DNA from: Saccharopolyspora sp. SCSIO 74807
GTDB lineage: Bacteria; Actinomycetota; Actinomycetes; Mycobacteriales; Pseudonocardiaceae
Assembly: GCF_037023755.1 (NCBI RefSeq)
Contig: NZ_CP146100.1
Location: 62,001-126,000 of the forward strand
Reading direction: 5' to 3'
Length of the DNA stretch: 64,000 bases
This document shows positions 45,617 through 56,384 of this stretch, one piece after another; position 1 is the stretch's first letter; each line of letters starts with the position of its first letter. The notes beneath the pieces are model-generated. The model was not told the origin of the DNA and did not search any database. It saw nothing but the letters and a program-made list of their open reading frames with translations. The translations under genes were made by a program, and so were the position numbers.

Positions 45617-46348
45617 TCAGGCCACGGTGGGCAGCGCGGGGCTGGTGACGTCGTAGACCCGGCCGGGCTGACCCAGCAGCGGCGGCAGGATCGCGGCCTT
45701 GCGCGCGGCCTGCTCGTCGTCGCCCCAATGCACCTGGCGGTTCGCGGTCAGCACCAGGCTCAGGTCCTGCGGCTGCTGCGCGGACACCGCCTGGACCTGG
45801 CCGCGCAGCTCGGGCGGCAGCGCGGTGAGCGCGTCCAGCGCCGCCCGCACACCGGCCGGGCGGTCGGCGCCGAGGCGCAGTTCCGGCAGACCCGGCGGCG
45901 GCTTCGGCGCGCTCCGGAACGCCACCCCGGCCTCGTCCACCAGCCGCGCCCCGCCCGGCTCGGCCAGGTACGCCACCGCGTGCCGCTCGGTCACCTGCAG
46001 CGCCACCGTCGACGGCCACTCCAGCCGGACCTGCGCGGAAGCGATCTCCGGCAGTTCGCCCAACCGGCCGCGGACGTCGTCGGTGTCGACGCGCATCATC
46101 GGCTGCCCGAGTTCGACCGCGGCGGCCTCCAGCACCGCCTGCTGCGGCGTCGCGGTGAGCCCGTCGACCCGCACCGAACGCACCCCGAGCAGCGGGGTGA
46201 AGTACAGCGCCAGCACCACGACGGTGATCACCGCCAGCCCCAGCGGCAGGATCCACCGGCGCGGCTGGCGCGGACGGGCCGCCCGCACCGGGCGGCCGCG
46301 GGTGCTGCGCGCACCCGGCCGGTTCGCCGCGCGCCCGGCGGGGCTCAC
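45617..46348 (-). CDS. ftsQ: Cell division protein FtsQ
   Basis: 243 residues from GTG 46348, adjoining the murC stop. A basic cytoplasmic tail (RAARPRQPRRW) precedes one membrane helix (ILPLGLAVITVVVLALYFTPLL) and the extracytoplasmic POTRA domain (VRSVRVDGLTATPQQAVLEAAAV) with the FtsQ beta domain (EWPSTVALQVTERHAVAYL, GARLVDEAGVAFR). It links FtsL/FtsB to the divisome. In most actinobacteria ftsZ is the next gene; here 5.7 kb of other genes intervene. Confidence 0.94.
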   Translation of the reverse strand: MSPAGRAANRPGARSTRGRPVRAARPRQPRRWILPLGLAVITVVVLALYFTPLLGVRSVRVDGLTATPQQAVLEAAAVELGQPMMRVDTDDVRGRLGELPEIASAQVRLEWPSTVALQVTERHAVAYLAEPGGARLVDEAGVAFRSAPKPPPGLPELRLGADRPAGVRAALDALTALPPELRGQVQAVSAQQPQDLSLVLTANRQVHWGDDEQAARKAAILPPLLGQPGRVYDVTSPALPTVA

Positions 46349-47793
46349 ACCGCTTCCCCGGTGGCGGCGCGGTCCAGTTCGGTCAGGATCTCGGCTCCGA
46401 GCATGGTCACGTCGCCCGCGCCCATCGTCAGCACCAGGTCGCCCGGTTTCGCCAAGCCCGCCACCAGCGGCGCGGCCGCGGTCAGCGACGGCTCGTAGTG
46501 CACCCGCTCGGGGGCCGCCGGGATCGCGTCGGCGATCAGCGCACCGGTCACGCCGGGCTCCGGGTCCTCCCGCGCGCCGTACACGTCGAGCACCACGATC
46601 TCGTCGGCCAGCGCCAGCGCGGTCGCGAACTCGCCCGCGAACGCGGCGGTGCGGGAGAACAGGTGCGGCTGGAACACCACGACCAGCCGCCCGTCCGCGG
46701 CGACCGGGCGGGCCGCGCGCAGCTGCGCGTCCACTTCGGTCGGGTGGTGCGCGTAGTCGTCGTAGACCTGCACCCCGGCGGCCTGGCCCTTGAACTCGAA
46801 ACGCCGCCGCACTCCGCCGAACGCGGCGAGACCGTCCAGCAGCCCTTCCAGCTCGGCACCGAGTTCCAGCCCCGCGAGCATGGCGGCGACCGCGTTGCCC
46901 GCCATGTGCTCGCCCGGCACCGAAACCTGCACGTCCACGCGGTGCGCCGGGTGGTCCGGCCCGGCGTGCAGCTCGACGGTGGCGACCCCGGCGCCGTGCT
47001 CGGGGCGGTAGCCGACCAGGCGGGCGTCGCCGTGCCCGGTGACCGAATGCCCGTAGCGGCGGACCCGCAGCCCGGCGAGCTCGGCGCGTTCGGCCAGCGC
47101 CGCCGCGCCCGGGTCGTCGGCGTCGGCGATGAGCACTCCGCCGGGTTCGATGCGGCGCACGAACTCCTCGAAGACCTCGGTGTAGGCCTCCGCGGTGCCG
47201 TGGTGGTCGAGGTGGTCCGGTTCCACGTTGGTGACCACCGCGACCGACGGCGCGAACACCAGGAACGAGCCGTCGCTCTCGTCGGCTTCGGCGACGAACA
47301 CGCCGCCTTCCCCGTGGTGCGCGTTCGCGCCGGAGTCGTTGAGGTCGCCGCCGATCGCGAACGACGGGTCCAGCCTGCAGTGCTGCAACGCCACGGTGAG
47401 CATCGACGTCGTGGACGTCTTGCCGTGTGTGCCCGCCACGCAGGCCACCCGGTGATCGGCCATCAGCGCCGCGAGCGCTTCGGCGCGGCGCAGTACGGCG
47501 ACTCCGCGCCGCTGCGCTTCGAGCAGCTCCGGGTTGTCCGGGCGGATCGCGGTGGAGACCACGATCGCCGTCGGGTCGCGGTCGAACTGGTCCAGGTTCT
47601 CCGCCCGGTGCCCCAGCGCCACGTGCGCGCCCTGCGCGCGCAGTGCCAGCACGGTGCGCGAGTCGCGCGCGTCGGAACCGGACACCTGGCGGCCGCGGGC
47701 CAGCAGGATGCGGGCGATGCCGCTCATCCCGGCGCCGCCGATGCCGACCAAGTGCACTCGGGACAGCAGGTCCTCGTCGGGTCGCTCGCTCAC
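46345..47793 (-). CDS. murC: UDP-N-acetylmuramate--L-alanine ligase
   Basis: 482 residues from GTG 47793, overlapping the murG stop by 4 bp. It adds L-Ala to UDP-MurNAc in the cytoplasm. Motifs: N-terminal [20 protein letters not shown]-binding [52 protein letters not shown] and [10 protein letters not shown]. All Mur-ligase signature residues are intact and the length is normal. Confidence 0.97.
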   Translation of the reverse strand: MSERPDEDLLSRVHLVGIGGAGMSGIARILLARGRQVSGSDARDSRTVLALRAQGAHVALGHRAENLDQFDRDPTAIVVSTAIRPDNPELLEAQRRGVAVLRRAEALAALMADHRVACVAGTHGKTSTTSMLTVALQHCRLDPSFAIGGDLNDSGANAHHGEGGVFVAEADESDGSFLVFAPSVAVVTNVEPDHLDHHGTAEAYTEVFEEFVRRIEPGGVLIADADDPGAAALAERAELAGLRVRRYGHSVTGHGDARLVGYRPEHGAGVATVELHAGPDHPAHRVDVQVSVPGEHMAGNAVAAMLAGLELGAELEGLLDGLAAFGGVRRRFEFKGQAAGVQVYDDYAHHPTEVDAQLRAARPVAADGRLVVVFQPHLFSRTAAFAGEFATALALADEIVVLDVYGAREDPEPGVTGALIADAIPAAPERVHYEPSLTAAAPLVAGLAKPGDLVLTMGAGDVTMLGAEILTELDRAATGEAV

Positions 47794-49217
47794 TGCCCGG
47801 CCACCTCCAGCACGATCCGGGCGAGGACCTGGTCGGCCTCGCGGTGACCGCTGCCCAGCGTCGCACGGCTCATCATCTGCAGCCGCTGCGGGTCGCGGGC
47901 CATCGGCAGCAGCTCACCGGCGACCTTGTCCGGGGTCATGTCCTCGTCCGAGACCAGCACCGCGCCCCCCGCGGAAACCACCGGCTGCGCGTTGAGCGCC
48001 TGCTCGCCGTTGCCGTGCGGCAGCGGCACGAACACCGCGGGCAGGCCGACCGCGGAAACCTCGGCGACGGTCATCGCGCCGGACCGGCACACCACCAGAT
48101 CGGCAGCGGCGTAGGCGAGGTCCATGCGCTCCAGGTACGGCACGGCCACGTAGTTCGGGGCGCCCGGAACCTGTTGCACCGCAAGGGTGTTCTTCGGCCC
48201 GTGCGCGTGCAGCACGCCGATCCCGGCGCGGCCGAGCGCTTGCGCTGCGCCGGAGAACGCGGTGTTCAGCGTCTGCGCGCCCTGCGAACCGCCGAAGACC
48301 AGGATCGTCGGGGCGTGCGGGTGCAGCCCGAAGAACTGCCGCGCCTGCGCGCGCAGCGCCATCCGGTCCAGGCCGGTGATCGATTCGCGCAGCGGGATCC
48401 CGATCGGGCGGGCGCCCGCCAGGCCGCTGTCCGGGGTCGCCGAGAGCACCCGCTCGGCGTAGCGCGCGCCGATCTTGTTGGCGATTCCGGCGCGCGCGTT
48501 TGCTTCGTGCACCACGATCGGCGTCCGCCCGCGCGCGGCGAGGTAGGCGGGCAGCGAGACGTAGCCGCCGAAGCCGACGACGACGTCGGCCTGCACGCGC
48601 TCCAGGATCTCCTTGGTCTGGCGCACCGACTCGCGGACCTTCATCGGCAGCTTCAGCAGCTCGGTGCTGGGTTTGCGCGGCATCGGCACCGGCGGCACCA
48701 GCTCCAGCGGGTAGCCGCGGGCGGGAACCAGGCGGTTCTCCATGCCGCGTTCGGTGCCCAGCGCGGTGATTCGCGCGTCCGGGCGCGCGCGGCGGACGGC
48801 GTCGGCGAGCGCCAGCGCGGGCTCGATGTGCCCGGCCGTGCCGCCGCCCGCGACGACGACCGAGAGCGGGCGCTGCGGCGGGCCGGGTTGCCAGCCCGGG
48901 TACGGCTGGTTCGCCTGCTGGCCGGGGAAGCCGGGCGGCGGGCCGGGTTGTCCCGGCTGCGGCGGTTGGCCCTGCTGAGGCTGGCCCGGATAGCCCGGGT
49001 AGCCCTGCTGCCCGGGATGGCCCTGCTGGCCCTGCTGCCCGGGGTAGCCCTGCTGCCCCGGATGACCCTGCTGACCCGGATGCCCCGGAAAACCGCCAAC
49101 CGGTCCCGGCTGCCCCGGGAAACCGCCCTGCGGTCCGGGAGGGCCGGCCTGCCCGGGAGATCCGGGCCCGCCCGGAAAGCCGGGCTGGCCGCGGTAGCCG
49201 GGTTGCTGCCCGTTCAA
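47790..49217 (-). CDS. murG: MurG N-acetylglucosaminyltransferase with collagen-like N-terminal extension
   Basis: 475 residues from TTG 49217, which overlaps the ftsW stop as TTGA and has AGGAGG 6 nt upstream, so the start is well supported. Residues 1-116 are an unusual extension made largely of Gly-X-Y triplets (about 24, residues 7-80, with two one-residue breaks) rich in Pro and Gln, such as [12 protein letters not shown], then a Pro/Gln-rich stretch. The normal MurG core follows: [63 protein letters not shown] and [25 protein letters not shown]. The core converts lipid I to lipid II at the inner membrane face. The role of the extension is unknown. Confidence 0.95.
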   Translation of the reverse strand: MNGQQPGYRGQPGFPGGPGSPGQAGPPGPQGGFPGQPGPVGGFPGHPGQQGHPGQQGYPGQQGQQGHPGQQGYPGYPGQPQQGQPPQPGQPGPPPGFPGQQANQPYPGWQPGPPQRPLSVVVAGGGTAGHIEPALALADAVRRARPDARITALGTERGMENRLVPARGYPLELVPPVPMPRKPSTELLKLPMKVRESVRQTKEILERVQADVVVGFGGYVSLPAYLAARGRTPIVVHEANARAGIANKIGARYAERVLSATPDSGLAGARPIGIPLRESITGLDRMALRAQARQFFGLHPHAPTILVFGGSQGAQTLNTAFSGAAQALGRAGIGVLHAHGPKNTLAVQQVPGAPNYVAVPYLERMDLAYAAADLVVCRSGAMTVAEVSAVGLPAVFVPLPHGNGEQALNAQPVVSAGGAVLVSDEDMTPDKVAGELLPMARDPQRLQMMSRATLGSGHREADQVLARIVLEVAGQ

Positions 49218-50650
49218 CGGTTTCCTCCTCGTGTCGGTGCCCGGGAACCGGATTTGGCGCGCGGCGCCGTGCGCCCTCGCGCGTCCGAGGTTCCCCGGCG
49301 GGTCTGCGACGCCCCGGTGCTGCGCGAACCGGGGCGGTTGGACGGCGCTGGGCGCGCGGCCCGTCGTTTGGCGGGCGGGCGGTACGGCGCGGGCGTCGGC
49401 AGCCGCAGCAGCTTGCCGACGCGACCCGGCCCGAGCGAGCGCAGCGCGGCGATCGCCTCCGGCTCGTTGCGCGCGAAGTTCGCCAGCAGCCCGAACACCA
49501 GCATGCTGGTGACCACCGACGACCCGCCGGAGGAGATCAACGGCAGCGGCAACCCGGTGACCGGCAGCAGCCCCACCACGTAGCCGACGTTGATCGCGGC
49601 CTGCCCGGCCAGCCAGGTGGTCAGCGTCGCCGAGACCAGCCGGATCCACGGGTCGGTGTTGCGCGCCGCGATCCGCAGGCCCACGTAGGCGGTGGTGCCG
49701 AACAGGCCGAGCACCACCGCGCAGCCCACGAAGCCGAGTTCTTCCCCGATCACGGCGAAGATGAAGTCGTTGTGCGTGTTCGGCAGGTACTGCCACTTCG
49801 ACCAGCCCTGCCCGAGCCCGCGCCCGAACAGGCCGCCGTCGGCGAGCGCGTACAGCGCCTGCTGCGCCTGGTAGCCCGCGCCGCTGGAGTTGGCCGAGGG
49901 GTTGAGGAACGAGGTGATCCGGTCCATCCGGTAGGTCGCCAGCGACGCCAGCACTATCGCCGCGGTCACCGCGCCGAGCACCCCCACGCCGAACAGCCGC
50001 AGCGGTGCCCCGGCGAACCACATCAGCGCCAGCAGCACGATGAACAGCGTGACCGTGGAGCCGAGGTCGGGCTGCAGCATCACCAGCGCGAACATCACCA
50101 GCCCGGCGGGCACCACCGGCACCAGCAGGTGCCGGTACTGCGCCAGCATTCCGCGCTTGGTGACCAGCACGTGCGCGCCCCACACGGCGAACGCGATCTT
50201 GGCGAACTCGACCGGCTGGAACGAGACCGGCCCGAAGTCGAACCAGCTGCGCGCGCCGCCGCGTTCCTCCCCGAGCGGGGTCAGCACCAGCACCAGCAGC
50301 AGCAGGCAACCGCCGAACACCGACAGGCTGTGCCTGCGCAGCAGCTTCACCGGCATCCGCAGCGCGCCGTAGAACAGCACCAGCCCCGCCGCGCAGTACG
50401 CGAGCTGCTTGACGAAGATCCCGTAGGACGACCCGCCGCTGCTGAACGAGTCCACACTGGACGCCGACAGCACCATGACCAGTCCGAACACGGTCAGCAG
50501 CCCGAACACCGCCAGCAGCAGGTGGAACGAGGCCAGCGGCCGGGTCAGCCAGGCGGTCAGCGGCGTGGTCAGCGCGGCGAGCCCGGTGGGGCGTTGGTTC
50601 TCGCGCGAGCCCTGGTTCTTGCGCGGGCTCTGGGCGGTGGCGGTCGCCAT
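49214..50650 (-). CDS. ftsW: Septal peptidoglycan polymerase FtsW (SEDS family)
   Basis: 478 residues from ATG 50650. About ten membrane helices with SEDS motifs: [90 protein letters not shown] and [10 protein letters not shown]. The conserved Asp of the polymerase active site is in LQPDLGS. It has a long basic, Arg/Pro-rich cytoplasmic tail (about residues 400-478). It pairs with FtsI to build septal wall. 6 bp separate it from the murD stop. Confidence 0.96.
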   Translation of the reverse strand: MATATAQSPRKNQGSRENQRPTGLAALTTPLTAWLTRPLASFHLLLAVFGLLTVFGLVMVLSASSVDSFSSGGSSYGIFVKQLAYCAAGLVLFYGALRMPVKLLRRHSLSVFGGCLLLLVLVLTPLGEERGGARSWFDFGPVSFQPVEFAKIAFAVWGAHVLVTKRGMLAQYRHLLVPVVPAGLVMFALVMLQPDLGSTVTLFIVLLALMWFAGAPLRLFGVGVLGAVTAAIVLASLATYRMDRITSFLNPSANSSGAGYQAQQALYALADGGLFGRGLGQGWSKWQYLPNTHNDFIFAVIGEELGFVGCAVVLGLFGTTAYVGLRIAARNTDPWIRLVSATLTTWLAGQAAINVGYVVGLLPVTGLPLPLISSGGSSVVTSMLVFGLLANFARNEPEAIAALRSLGPGRVGKLLRLPTPAPYRPPAKRRAARPAPSNRPGSRSTGASQTRRGTSDARGRTAPRAKSGSRAPTRGGNR

Positions 50651-50656
50651 CGTCGC

Positions 50657-52063
50657 TCACCCGCCGGTCGTGGTCGCGACGGCGGGCAGGGCGCGCACCG
50701 CGTCGGCGAACGCCCGGCCGCGGTGCGCGTAGTCGGTGAACATGTCCATCGAGGCGGCCGCGGGCGCGAGCAGGACCGCCGTGCCCGGCCGGGCGTGCCC
50801 GGCCGCCAGCTGGACTGCTTGTGCCATGCCCGCATCGTCTCCCGCCGCGACCTGCTCGATCGGCACCCGGGGGGCGTGTCGGGCCAGTGCGTCGGCGAAT
50901 TTGCCCCGGTCGCGTCCGATGAGCACCACCGCGTCCAGCCGTTCGGCGTTGCGCGCGACGACGTCGGTCACGTCGGCGTCTTTGAGCAGCCCACCCGCGA
51001 TCCACACCACCCGCGGGTGCGCCCGCAGCGCGGCGTCCGCGGCGTGCGGGTTGGTCGCCTTGGAATCGTCCACATAGGTCACACCGGCGGCTTCGGCGAT
51101 CACCACCGAACGGTGCGCCCCGGGCTCGAATTCGCGCAGCCCGCGGGAAACCGCATCGGGTTCGACGCCGTGCGCGCGGGCGAGCGCGGCCGCGGCGAGC
51201 GCGTTGGCCTGGTTGTGCGGGCCCGCGGGATGCACGTCGGCGATCGAGGCGAGCCGCACGTCCTCGCCGAAGGCGTCGCCGACACCGCCGAAGGCCCGAT
51301 CGACCAGCGCGCCGCCGGAGATGCCGAGCTGCCCGGGCCCCGGCTCGGACAGCGTGAACGACACCGCCCGCTGCGTCCCGGCGGCCAGCTTCGCGGACCA
51401 CTCGTCGTCGGCGTTGTGCACCGCGACGGCGTTGCCCGCGTACACCTTCGCCTTCGCCGCCCCGTAGGCGTCCATCGACCCGTGCCAGTCGAGGTGGTCG
51501 TCGGCGAGGTTGAGCACGACACCGGCGTGCGCGGCCAGCGACCGCGACCAGTGCAGCTGGAAGCTGGACAGCTCCACCGCGAGCACCCGATGCCCGGCGC
51601 GCACCGCGTCCACCACCGGGAGCCCGACGTTGCCGCAGGCCACCGCGTCCGCACCGGCCGCGCGCAGCACCGACTCCAGCATCCCGACGGTGGTGGTCTT
51701 GCCGTTCGTTCCGGTCACCGCGAGCCACTCCGCCGGTTCGGGGCGTTGCCGGTCCAGCCACCAGGCGAGTTCGACCTCGCCGATGACTTCGACGCCGGCG
51801 GCTTCGGCGGCCGCCAGCAGCGGCACGCCGGGTCGCCAGCCGGGGCTGGTCACCACCAGGTCGGTACCTGCAGGCGGCTCCGCCAGGCCCGGCACCAGCT
51901 CGGCGCCTTCGGCGCGCAGCGAGGCCAGCTCGGCGAGCCGTTCCTCCGAGGCGTCGGTGAGCGTCACCCGGGCACCCGCGGCCAGCAACGCTTCCGCGGC
52001 CGACCGCCCGGACACCCCGGCCCCGGCGACCAGCACGTCCCGGTCCCGCAATGCTTGCGCCAC
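50657..52063 (-). CDS. murD: UDP-N-acetylmuramoylalanine--D-glutamate ligase
   Basis: 468 residues from GTG 52063 with GGGGAG upstream. It adds D-Glu to UDP-MurNAc-L-Ala. Motifs: [24 protein letters not shown]-binding [74 protein letters not shown] and [12 protein letters not shown]. The MurD SKATN motif distinguishes it from the other Mur ligases. Longer in-frame extensions upstream belong to mraY in another frame. Confidence 0.97.
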   Translation of the reverse strand: MAQALRDRDVLVAGAGVSGRSAAEALLAAGARVTLTDASEERLAELASLRAEGAELVPGLAEPPAGTDLVVTSPGWRPGVPLLAAAEAAGVEVIGEVELAWWLDRQRPEPAEWLAVTGTNGKTTTVGMLESVLRAAGADAVACGNVGLPVVDAVRAGHRVLAVELSSFQLHWSRSLAAHAGVVLNLADDHLDWHGSMDAYGAAKAKVYAGNAVAVHNADDEWSAKLAAGTQRAVSFTLSEPGPGQLGISGGALVDRAFGGVGDAFGEDVRLASIADVHPAGPHNQANALAAAALARAHGVEPDAVSRGLREFEPGAHRSVVIAEAAGVTYVDDSKATNPHAADAALRAHPRVVWIAGGLLKDADVTDVVARNAERLDAVVLIGRDRGKFADALARHAPRVPIEQVAAGDDAGMAQAVQLAAGHARPGTAVLLAPAAASMDMFTDYAHRGRAFADAVRALPAVATTTGG

Positions 52064-52073
52064 GCCGTGCTCC

Positions 52074-52107
52074 CCTGATTCCCCGACGATCCTGATTCCC
52101 CGACGAT
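52074..52107. repeat. Exact 17-bp tandem duplication between murD and mraY
   Basis: Units 52074-52090 and 52091-52107 are identical (CCTGATTCCCCGACGAT). They fill much of the 86-bp gap between mraY and murD, one of the few real gaps in the cluster. Confidence 0.85.
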
Positions 52108-52149
52108 CCTCCTGGCCTGCGGCCGCCCGGGCAGGCGGCCCCATCCCGC

Positions 52150-53232
52150 TCACGACCCGGACAGCGCCAGCCAGTCCGCGTAGAACAGCCCGAGGCCGAA
52201 CAGCGCGCTGATCCCCGCCAGGATCCAGAACCGGATGATCACCGTGGTTTCCGCCCACCCCGCCAGCTCGAAGTGGTGGTGGAACGGCGCCATCCGGAAC
52301 AGCCTTCGCCGCGTGCTGCGGAACACCACGATCTGCAGCACCACCGACAGCGCCTCGACCACGAACAGCCCGCCCACGACGACCATCAGCAGCTCGGTGC
52401 GGGTCACCATGGACAACCCGGCGACCAGGCCGCCGATGGCCAGCGAACCGGTGTCGCCCATGAAGATCTTCGCCGGTGCCGCGTTCCACCACAGGAACCC
52501 GATGCACGCGGCCATCGCCGCGGCCGCCACCACCGCGATGTCCAGCGGGTCGCGCACCGTGTAGCAGGCCGGCGTGGGCCCGCCGCCGGTGGGCGCGGTG
52601 CAGTCGTAGCGCAGCTGCCAGAACGAGATCAGCACGTAGCACGCCAGCACCATCGCCGCGGTGCCACCGGCAAGGCCGTCCATGCCGTCGGTGAAGTTGA
52701 CCGCGTTGGACCAGCCGCTGATCGCGATGTAGGCGAAGATCACGAACCCGACCACGCCGAACGAGACGACCGTGATGTCCCGGATGAACGACAGGTGCTC
52801 GGAGGCCGGCGTGATGCCCGCCTCGTCCTGGAACTGCATCGCCAGGATCGCGAACAGCACCGAGGCGACCAGCTGGCCCACCAGCTTCGCGGTCTTGTTC
52901 AGCCCCAGGTTGCGCTGCTTGCGGATCTTGATGAAGTCGTCCAGGAACCCCACGATGCCCAGCGCGGTGGTCAGCCCGAGCACCAGCAGCCCGGACGCCG
53001 ACGGCGCCTGGTCGGCCACCGTGAGGTGGGTGGCCAGGTACCCCGCCCACATCGCGACGAGGATCGCCATCCCGCCCATGGTGGGCGTTCCCCGCTTGGC
53101 CGAGTGCGACTTCTGCACCTCTTCGCGGATCTCCTGGCCGAAGCCCTGCTTCGAGAAGATCCGGATCAGGTACGGGGTGAACAGGATGGACACGACCAGC
53201 GCCACCGCGGCGGCGACGAGGATGCTCTTCAC
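52150..53232 (-). CDS. mraY: Phospho-N-acetylmuramoyl-pentapeptide transferase
   Basis: 360 residues from GTG 53232, overlapping the murF stop as GTGA. Polytopic membrane enzyme that attaches phospho-MurNAc-pentapeptide to undecaprenyl phosphate (lipid I). Motifs: [35 protein letters not shown] with the DD pair, [29 protein letters not shown] and the C-terminal [21 protein letters not shown]. All conserved aspartates and the HHH motif are present. Confidence 0.97.
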   Translation of the reverse strand: MKSILVAAAVALVVSILFTPYLIRIFSKQGFGQEIREEVQKSHSAKRGTPTMGGMAILVAMWAGYLATHLTVADQAPSASGLLVLGLTTALGIVGFLDDFIKIRKQRNLGLNKTAKLVGQLVASVLFAILAMQFQDEAGITPASEHLSFIRDITVVSFGVVGFVIFAYIAISGWSNAVNFTDGMDGLAGGTAAMVLACYVLISFWQLRYDCTAPTGGGPTPACYTVRDPLDIAVVAAAAMAACIGFLWWNAAPAKIFMGDTGSLAIGGLVAGLSMVTRTELLMVVVGGLFVVEALSVVLQIVVFRSTRRRLFRMAPFHHHFELAGWAETTVIIRFWILAGISALFGLGLFYADWLALSGS

Positions 53233-54707
53233 GCGGCACCCCCGGTCAGCGCCTCGGCGACCTGCCACAGCGCGGCCACTTTGGACGCCTTGGCCAGCAC
53301 GACGTCACCGGGACGCAGCTCGTCGCGCAGCAGCGCGACGGCGGCATCGACGTCCGGCACCAGAACCGACTCCTCTCCCCACGACCCTTCCAGCGACGCA
53401 CCCTGGTGCATCGCGCGCGCCTGGTCACCGACGACCACGAGGCGGTCGATGTTGAGCCGGACGGCCAGCCGCCCGATCTCGTCGTGCGCGGCGACCCCGG
53501 ACTCGCCGAGTTCGCCCATCACCCCGAGCACCGCCCAGGCGCGGCCGGGTTTTCCCCTGGTCATCGACGCGAGCGTTTTCAGCGCCGCGCGCACCGACTC
53601 CGGGTTGGCGTTGTAGGCGTCGTTGACGACGGTGACGCCGCCGGAGGTCTCGGCGACCTCCATCCGCCGCGCGGACACGCGCCGCACCGAACCGAGCCGT
53701 TCGGCGGTCTCGGCGAGCGTCGCGCCGAGTTCCAGCGAGATCGCGGCGGCGGTCAGCGCGTTGCCGACGTGGTGCTCGCCGTGCAGCGGCAGGCTCACCC
53801 GCGCCGAGCCTTCGGCGGTGACCAGCGTGAACGTGGGCCGCGCCCGCTCGTCGAGCTCGACGTCCTCGGCGCGGACTTGCGCCTTCGGGCTCTCGCCGAC
53901 GAAGACCACGCGAGCCGCGGTCCGCTCGGCCATCGCGGCCACCAGCGGGTCGTCGGCGTTGAGCACCGCGACTCCGCCGTCGGCAGCCGCGGGCAGCGCC
54001 GCGACGAGTTCGCCCTTGGCCTGCGCGATGGCTTCCGGCGAGCCGAATTCGCCGAGGTGCGCGCTGCCGACGTTGAGCACCGCACCGATCCGCGGCGGCG
54101 CCACCTCGCACAGCGCAGCGATGTGGCCGACGCCGCGCGCGGACAGCTCCAGCACGAGGTGCCTGGTGTGCTCGTCGGCGCGCAGCACCGTCCACGGGTG
54201 GCCGAGTTCGTTGTTGAACGAGCCGGGCGGCGCCACGGTCGGCCCGGCCGGTTCCAGCACCTGCGCGATGAGGTCCTTCGTGGAGGTCTTGCCGGACGAT
54301 CCGGTCACCCCCACCACGGCCAGCTCCGGCAGCCGGTCCACCACGTGCCGGGCCAGCCGCGCCAGCCCGGCCAGCACCGCGGCACCGCTGCCGTCGGCGT
54401 CGCCCGCCAGCGCCATCGCGCGGGACGGGTGGTGCGCGGGCAGCTCGGGAACGATCACCGACGGGATCGGCGCGTCCGCTGTGGACACTTCGCGGGCGGC
54501 GAGCACCCCGGCGGCGCCGTCCGCGACGGCTCCGGCGGCGTAGTCGTGCCCGTCGACGCGTTCACCGGGCATCGCCACGAACAACCCGCCGGGGCCGATC
54601 TGCCGGGAGTCGAACTCGACGGGGCCGGTGACGGTTTCGGTGCCGTCCGCGTGGTGGAGCCTGCCGCCGACCGCTCGCGCGATGTCAGCGAGGCTGAGCG
54701 GGATCAC
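53229..54707 (-). CDS. murF: MurF module with its own internal start
   Basis: Alternative 492-residue product from GTG 54707, in frame within the murE-murF reading frame. AGGAGG lies 4 nt upstream, a strong site at suitable distance, and a perfect hairpin CCCCGGCC-N3-GGCCGGGG (54726-54744) stands just before it, as if this had been an intergenic gap. The module starts with the normal MurF N terminus ([16 protein letters not shown]) and is complete to the stop, which overlaps mraY. It adds D-Ala-D-Ala to the UDP-MurNAc-tripeptide. Whether the cell makes the fusion, free MurF or both cannot be told from sequence. Confidence 0.75.
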   Translation of the reverse strand: MIPLSLADIARAVGGRLHHADGTETVTGPVEFDSRQIGPGGLFVAMPGERVDGHDYAAGAVADGAAGVLAAREVSTADAPIPSVIVPELPAHHPSRAMALAGDADGSGAAVLAGLARLARHVVDRLPELAVVGVTGSSGKTSTKDLIAQVLEPAGPTVAPPGSFNNELGHPWTVLRADEHTRHLVLELSARGVGHIAALCEVAPPRIGAVLNVGSAHLGEFGSPEAIAQAKGELVAALPAAADGGVAVLNADDPLVAAMAERTAARVVFVGESPKAQVRAEDVELDERARPTFTLVTAEGSARVSLPLHGEHHVGNALTAAAISLELGATLAETAERLGSVRRVSARRMEVAETSGGVTVVNDAYNANPESVRAALKTLASMTRGKPGRAWAVLGVMGELGESGVAAHDEIGRLAVRLNIDRLVVVGDQARAMHQGASLEGSWGEESVLVPDVDAAVALLRDELRPGDVVLAKASKVAALWQVAEALTGGAA

Positions 54708-56384
54708 CTTGCCTCCTCGTTGCTGCCCCGGCCTCCGGCCGGGGACGTGGGCTCCCCCAGATTTCCTTGCGCGGCTTGAAGTTTCGTGCGCCGGCCTGCG
54801 CCGCAGCGCCGCGGCGACCTCGTCGCGGTCGGAGAACGGGTGCACCACCCCCGCGATCTCCTGCCCCGTCTCGTGGCCCTTGCCCGCGATCACGACCACG
54901 TCCCCGGTGCGCGCCCGCGACACCGCCTCGCCGATGGCTTCGCGGCGATCGCCGACCTCGCGGACCTCGCCGCGTTCGCCCGCGGGCACTTCCAGCGCAC
55001 CGGCGAACATGGCGGCGCGGATGTCGGCGGGGTCTTCGCTGCGCGGGTTGTCGTCGGTGACGATCAGCAGGTCGCTGCGGCGCGCGGCGGCCTCGCCCAT
55101 CAGCGGCCGTTTGGCGATGTCCCGGTCGCCGCCGCAGCCGAGCACGACCAGCACGCGGGACTCGCCGGCCTGCGCGCGGGCGGCGTCGAGCACCGCGGCG
55201 ACCGCGCCCGGTTTGTGCGAGTAGTCCACGACGGCGGTGAAGTCCTGGCCGAGCGCGACGCGCTCCATCCGGCCGGGAACGTCCACTTCGGCCAGTCCGC
55301 GCTCGACGGCCGCCGCCGGGACCCCGGCGGCGCGCAGCACTCCGGCGGCCAGCAGCGCGTTGGCCACGTTGAACGGGCCGGGCAGCCGCAGCCGCACCGC
55401 CAGGTCGCCGTCCGGGCCGTGCGCGGTGAAGCGCTGCTCACCGGTCGGAAACGCCTGCACCGGGCCGGGCGTCCAGGAGGCGTCGCCCGCGGTGGAGACG
55501 GTCGTGGTGTCCGCGGTGACCAGCCGGCGCCCCCACTCGGTGTCCACGCACACCACTTCGCGTTCCGAGCGGCCGTCGAACAGCAGCGCCTTGGCCTGGA
55601 AGTAGTCCTCCAGGTCGCGGTGGAAGTCCAGGTGGTCCTGGGACAGGTTGGTGAACGCGCCGACCGCGAACCGGGTGCCGCCGACGCGGCCGAGCGCGAG
55701 CGCGTGGCTGGAAACCTCCATCGGCACGTGCGTCACGCCGTGCTCGACCATCACCGCCAGCAGCGCCTGCAGGTCCGGGGCCTCCGGAGTGGTGAACGCG
55801 CTTTCCAGGCGCTCCCCCGCGATGCGGGTTTCCACCGTGCCGACCAGGCCGGTGGTGTGCCCGGCCGCGCGCAGCGCGGACTCCAGCAGGTAGCAGGTGG
55901 TGGTCTTGCCGGAAGTGCCGGTGACGCCGAGGACGGCGAGCTTGCCGGACGGGTCGCCGTAGATGCGGGCGGCAGCGGCACCGAGCACGTCGCGCGGATC
56001 GTCGTGCACCAGCAGCGCGACCTCGCCGGAACGCACCCGCGGGTCGTCGAGCAGCGCGACCCGGTCGATCCCGGCCTGGTCGGTGAGCACCGCGGCGGCA
56101 CCCGCGCTCAGCGCTTCGCCCGCGAAGTCGGCGCCGTGCACCCGGGTGCCCGGGAGCGCGGCGAACAGATCGCCGTCGAGCACGTGCTGCGCCCGCAGCG
56201 TCGCACCGGTCACGACCCCCGCGCCGGGGGAATGACCAGGAACGTCGATGACCCGCGCACCGATGTTCTCGGCGAGCTGCTGGATCCGCACCGGCTCGAC
56301 GTGAGCGGGTCGAGGCGGGGCTGTCGCGACCGCGGAAGGCACGTCGCGCAAGGCTACCGGTACCACTTGACGGGTCATGCTCAT
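53229..56384 (-). CDS. murE-murF: MurE-MurF in one continuous reading frame
   Basis: From ATG 56384 (ATG 56378 possible) the frame runs 1051 codons to 53229 with no stop between the two ligases. Residues 1 to about 531 are MurE (UDP-MurNAc-Ala-Glu:meso-diaminopimelate ligase): [55 protein letters not shown] and the DAP-specific DNPR motif in [12 protein letters not shown] basic Gly/Arg linker (about 532-559) leads into MurF (560-1051), the D-Ala-D-Ala adding ligase: [30 protein letters not shown] and [11 protein letters not shown] ribosome site and GTG at codon 560 could also give separate MurF. In the +1 frame the linker would stop at a TGA overlapping that GTG, so an indel cannot be excluded. 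Confidence 0.85.
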   Translation of the reverse strand: MSMTRQVVPVALRDVPSAVATAPPRPAHVEPVRIQQLAENIGARVIDVPGHSPGAGVVTGATLRAQHVLDGDLFAALPGTRVHGADFAGEALSAGAAAVLTDQAGIDRVALLDDPRVRSGEVALLVHDDPRDVLGAAAARIYGDPSGKLAVLGVTGTSGKTTTCYLLESALRAAGHTTGLVGTVETRIAGERLESAFTTPEAPDLQALLAVMVEHGVTHVPMEVSSHALALGRVGGTRFAVGAFTNLSQDHLDFHRDLEDYFQAKALLFDGRSEREVVCVDTEWGRRLVTADTTTVSTAGDASWTPGPVQAFPTGEQRFTAHGPDGDLAVRLRLPGPFNVANALLAAGVLRAAGVPAAAVERGLAEVDVPGRMERVALGQDFTAVVDYSHKPGAVAAVLDAARAQAGESRVLVVLGCGGDRDIAKRPLMGEAAARRSDLLIVTDDNPRSEDPADIRAAMFAGALEVPAGERGEVREVGDRREAIGEAVSRARTGDVVVIAGKGHETGQEIAGVVHPFSDRDEVAAALRRRPAHETSSRARKSGGAHVPGRRPGQQRGGKVIPLSLADIARAVGGRLHHADGTETVTGPVEFDSRQIGPGGLFVAMPGERVDGHDYAAGAVADGAAGVLAAREVSTADAPIPSVIVPELPAHHPSRAMALAGDADGSGAAVLAGLARLARHVVDRLPELAVVGVTGSSGKTSTKDLIAQVLEPAGPTVAPPGSFNNELGHPWTVLRADEHTRHLVLELSARGVGHIAALCEVAPPRIGAVLNVGSAHLGEFGSPEAIAQAKGELVAALPAAADGGVAVLNADDPLVAAMAERTAARVVFVGESPKAQVRAEDVELDERARPTFTLVTAEGSARVSLPLHGEHHVGNALTAAAISLELGATLAETAERLGSVRRVSARRMEVAETSGGVTVVNDAYNANPESVRAALKTLASMTRGKPGRAWAVLGVMGELGESGVAAHDEIGRLAVRLNIDRLVVVGDQARAMHQGASLEGSWGEESVLVPDVDAAVALLRDELRPGDVVLAKASKVAALWQVAEALTGGAA

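Noticed and set aside
48870-49217. CRISPR array or noncoding tandem repeat in the murG 5' region
   Set aside because: The periodicity is that of Gly-X-Y codons in frame with murG, with variable units and no spacers.
47790-51761. A 1323-codon minus-strand frame leading into MurG
   Set aside because: Most of it overlaps ftsW and murD in another frame. The supported start is TTG 49217.
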